A stretch of DNA of 64,000 bases from Leptospiraceae bacterium (GTDB lineage Bacteria > Spirochaetota > Leptospiria > Leptospirales > Leptospiraceae): assembly GCA_024233835.1 (NCBI GenBank), contig JACKPC010000001.1, positions 496,001 to 560,000 on the forward strand, read 5' to 3'. The notes below the pieces were generated by a model. That model was not told the DNA's origin. It did not search any database and saw only the letters and a program-made list of their open reading frames with translations. The translations under genes and the position numbers were made by a program. Positions 63,046 through 64,000 of the stretch are shown in pieces (positions within the stretch are counted from its first letter, which is position 1; each line of letters starts with the position of its first letter).

Positions 63046-64000
63046 ATGTCAGTTTTTAAACAAGTAAATTGTCCAAGTTGTGGTGCATCTCAAGATATTA
63101 AGAATCCTGCAATTTCTCAGGCTACCTGTGAATTTTGCAGTACTGTCTTTATTTTTGATAAAGATGCAGTCAGGGATACGGGTAAAAAGTCCCGTTTGAT
63201 GCCCGCTATTTCCGGTTTAAAAGTTGGAACCGATGGAAAATTAAAGGGTAAAAGTTTTACAGTAATCGGTCGGGTCCAATACAAATATACCGCTCCCGGT
63301 TCAGATGTTAAAGAAGAAGAGCTTGGAAAGTGGGATGGTTGGTATCTTCAGTTCTCGGATGGCTCACCTGCCTGGATTTCGGAAGACATGGGAGAACTTC
63401 TTTACGAAGCTCCGATTAAAGAAAGGTTGCCGGTTAAGGAAAGTGAAATTCTTCCTGGTGATAAAATAAAAATTGCAGGTAAACAATATCAAATACGAGA
63501 AAAAGGGACAATCCTCTGTGTGGGTGCAGAAGGTCAGTTACCCTTCCCTGTTATTCCGGAAGAAACTCATGGTTATGTAGATGGTATCAGTCTTGATGAT
63601 AATAGTGTACTCACTCTTGAGTTCGATGAAGAAGAAGGACCTACCGGATTTACAGGTCGAGTACTAAAGAAAGAAGAAATTTCTTATCAAAAAGAAGTTC
63701 AGGCTGAAGAAAAAAGAAATAACGAAGCCCTCCGCTGTCCGAGTTGTGCATCTCCCCTGGAAACACACAATATGGATGTGCAAAATTTTACCATCACCTG
63801 CTCTGCCTGCGGAACCATGTCTCAATTCAATGCAAGTGTTGCGACGGTATTGGGTAAAGTGAAACCTGCTTTAAGCGAGGTTTTCATGATTCCCCTTGCT
63901 GCCAATGGTAAGCTTTTTGGCAAAGATTGGATGGTAGTTGGTCGTCAAAGAAAAGATTGGAAAGACGACGGTGAGACGGGTTTTGAAGTAGAATATTTGC
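63046..64000 (+). CDS. DUF4178 domain protein, cut by the window end
   Basis: An open frame runs from ATG 63046 to the right edge without a stop, at least 318 codons. It has two zinc-ribbon-like CxxC pairs near the start (CPSCGA, CEFC) and another two later (CPSCAS, CSAC), and segments such as FTVIGRVQYKYT and GKWDGWYLQFSDGSPAWISEDMGELL that match DUF4178 as I know it. This family is often in operons with membrane-remodelling genes. Function is unknown. The gene is downstream of parB in the same direction. Confidence 0.7.
   Translation, partial: MSVFKQVNCPSCGASQDIKNPAISQATCEFCSTVFIFDKDAVRDTGKKSRLMPAISGLKVGTDGKLKGKSFTVIGRVQYKYTAPGSDVKEEELGKWDGWYLQFSDGSPAWISEDMGELLYEAPIKERLPVKESEILPGDKIKIAGKQYQIREKGTILCVGAEGQLPFPVIPEETHGYVDGISLDDNSVLTLEFDEEEGPTGFTGRVLKKEEISYQKEVQAEEKRNNEALRCPSCASPLETHNMDVQNFTITCSACGTMSQFNASVATVLGKVKPALSEVFMIPLAANGKLFGKDWMVVGRQRKDWKDDGETGFEVEYL

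Overview
The window is an AT-rich stretch of a spirochaete chromosome that looks like a member of the Leptospiraceae. The reasons are the order dnaN-recF-dciA(DUF721)-gyrB-gyrA near the left end, a clear homologue of the Leptospira outer-membrane lipoprotein LipL21 a few genes later, many spirochaetal-type lipoproteins, and frequent TTG start codons. The right end carries rsmG-parA-parB with two parS sites, so the window spans the origin-proximal part of the chromosome. dnaA is probably just outside the left edge (inference).

Layout. 1-309: AT-rich intergenic DNA with a repeated GAGACATAA-like motif. 310-8456: replication, repair and topology operon (dnaN, recF, DUF721, gyrB, gyrA) plus dus. 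8457-13681 (minus): ankyrin-repeat protein, single-domain response regulator and a CheB-CheR-PAS-histidine kinase. 13848-14976: lipL21 homologue and a divergent tandem paralogue. 15011-22857: engB, a DUF4384 protein, a D,D-carboxypeptidase-like protein, a 1293-residue membrane TPR protein with a tandem 39-residue acidic repeat, a glycogen-binding-like (CBM48) protein, a small ORF and a methyltransferase. 22858-26527: an accessory island with a complete group IIC intron (23422-25361) inserted in a 38-bp perfect palindrome, a broken small membrane protein gene, a small lipoprotein gene and a cluster of palindromic repeats. 26528-38117: lipoprotein and membrane genes, prfA, an SPFH protein, crotonyl-CoA carboxylase/reductase, a degenerate M23 protein, two cyclic-nucleotide-binding proteins, tRNA-Arg(CCT), a HEAT-like protein, a MoeB/ThiF-like protein, a CsgG-like lipoprotein and a probable outer-membrane barrel. 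38195-44662: a 2155-residue Ser/Thr kinase-AAA-GAF-PAS-histidine kinase-receiver protein. 44657-54745: a NusG paralogue, a large unknown protein, TatD-like, TcdA-like, a Cas4-like/DEDD nuclease (DUF2779), a FAS-I-type acyltransferase, an MCE/MlaD protein, a membrane protein, a MORN-type lipoprotein, a PTPS/QueD-family enzyme and a universal stress protein. 54860-60481: a DUF4258-YgiT fusion, three glycosyltransferases and a methyltransferase-like protein in one minus-strand operon, and a YD-repeat-like secreted protein. 60591-64000: rsmG, parA, parB and the start of a DUF4178 protein that runs off the window.

How it fits together: the two ends supply chromosome replication and segregation. 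The middle is mostly envelope biology (lipoproteins, peptidoglycan and lipid-transport proteins, surface glycan synthesis) and large signalling proteins. The most unusual items are the group IIC intron whose excision rebuilds a perfect 38-bp palindrome, an 85-bp MITE-like hairpin flanked by 14-bp direct repeats upstream of ccr, the tandem-repeat TPR protein that may be a periplasmic flagellar collar protein, the LipL21 paralogue pair, and several noncanonical family members (PTPS with an ExxHGH motif, M23 with lost metal ligands, DUF4258-YgiT fusion with a probable CTG start). I found no CRISPR array, prophage or rRNA operon. All family names come from reading motifs, not from a database search.
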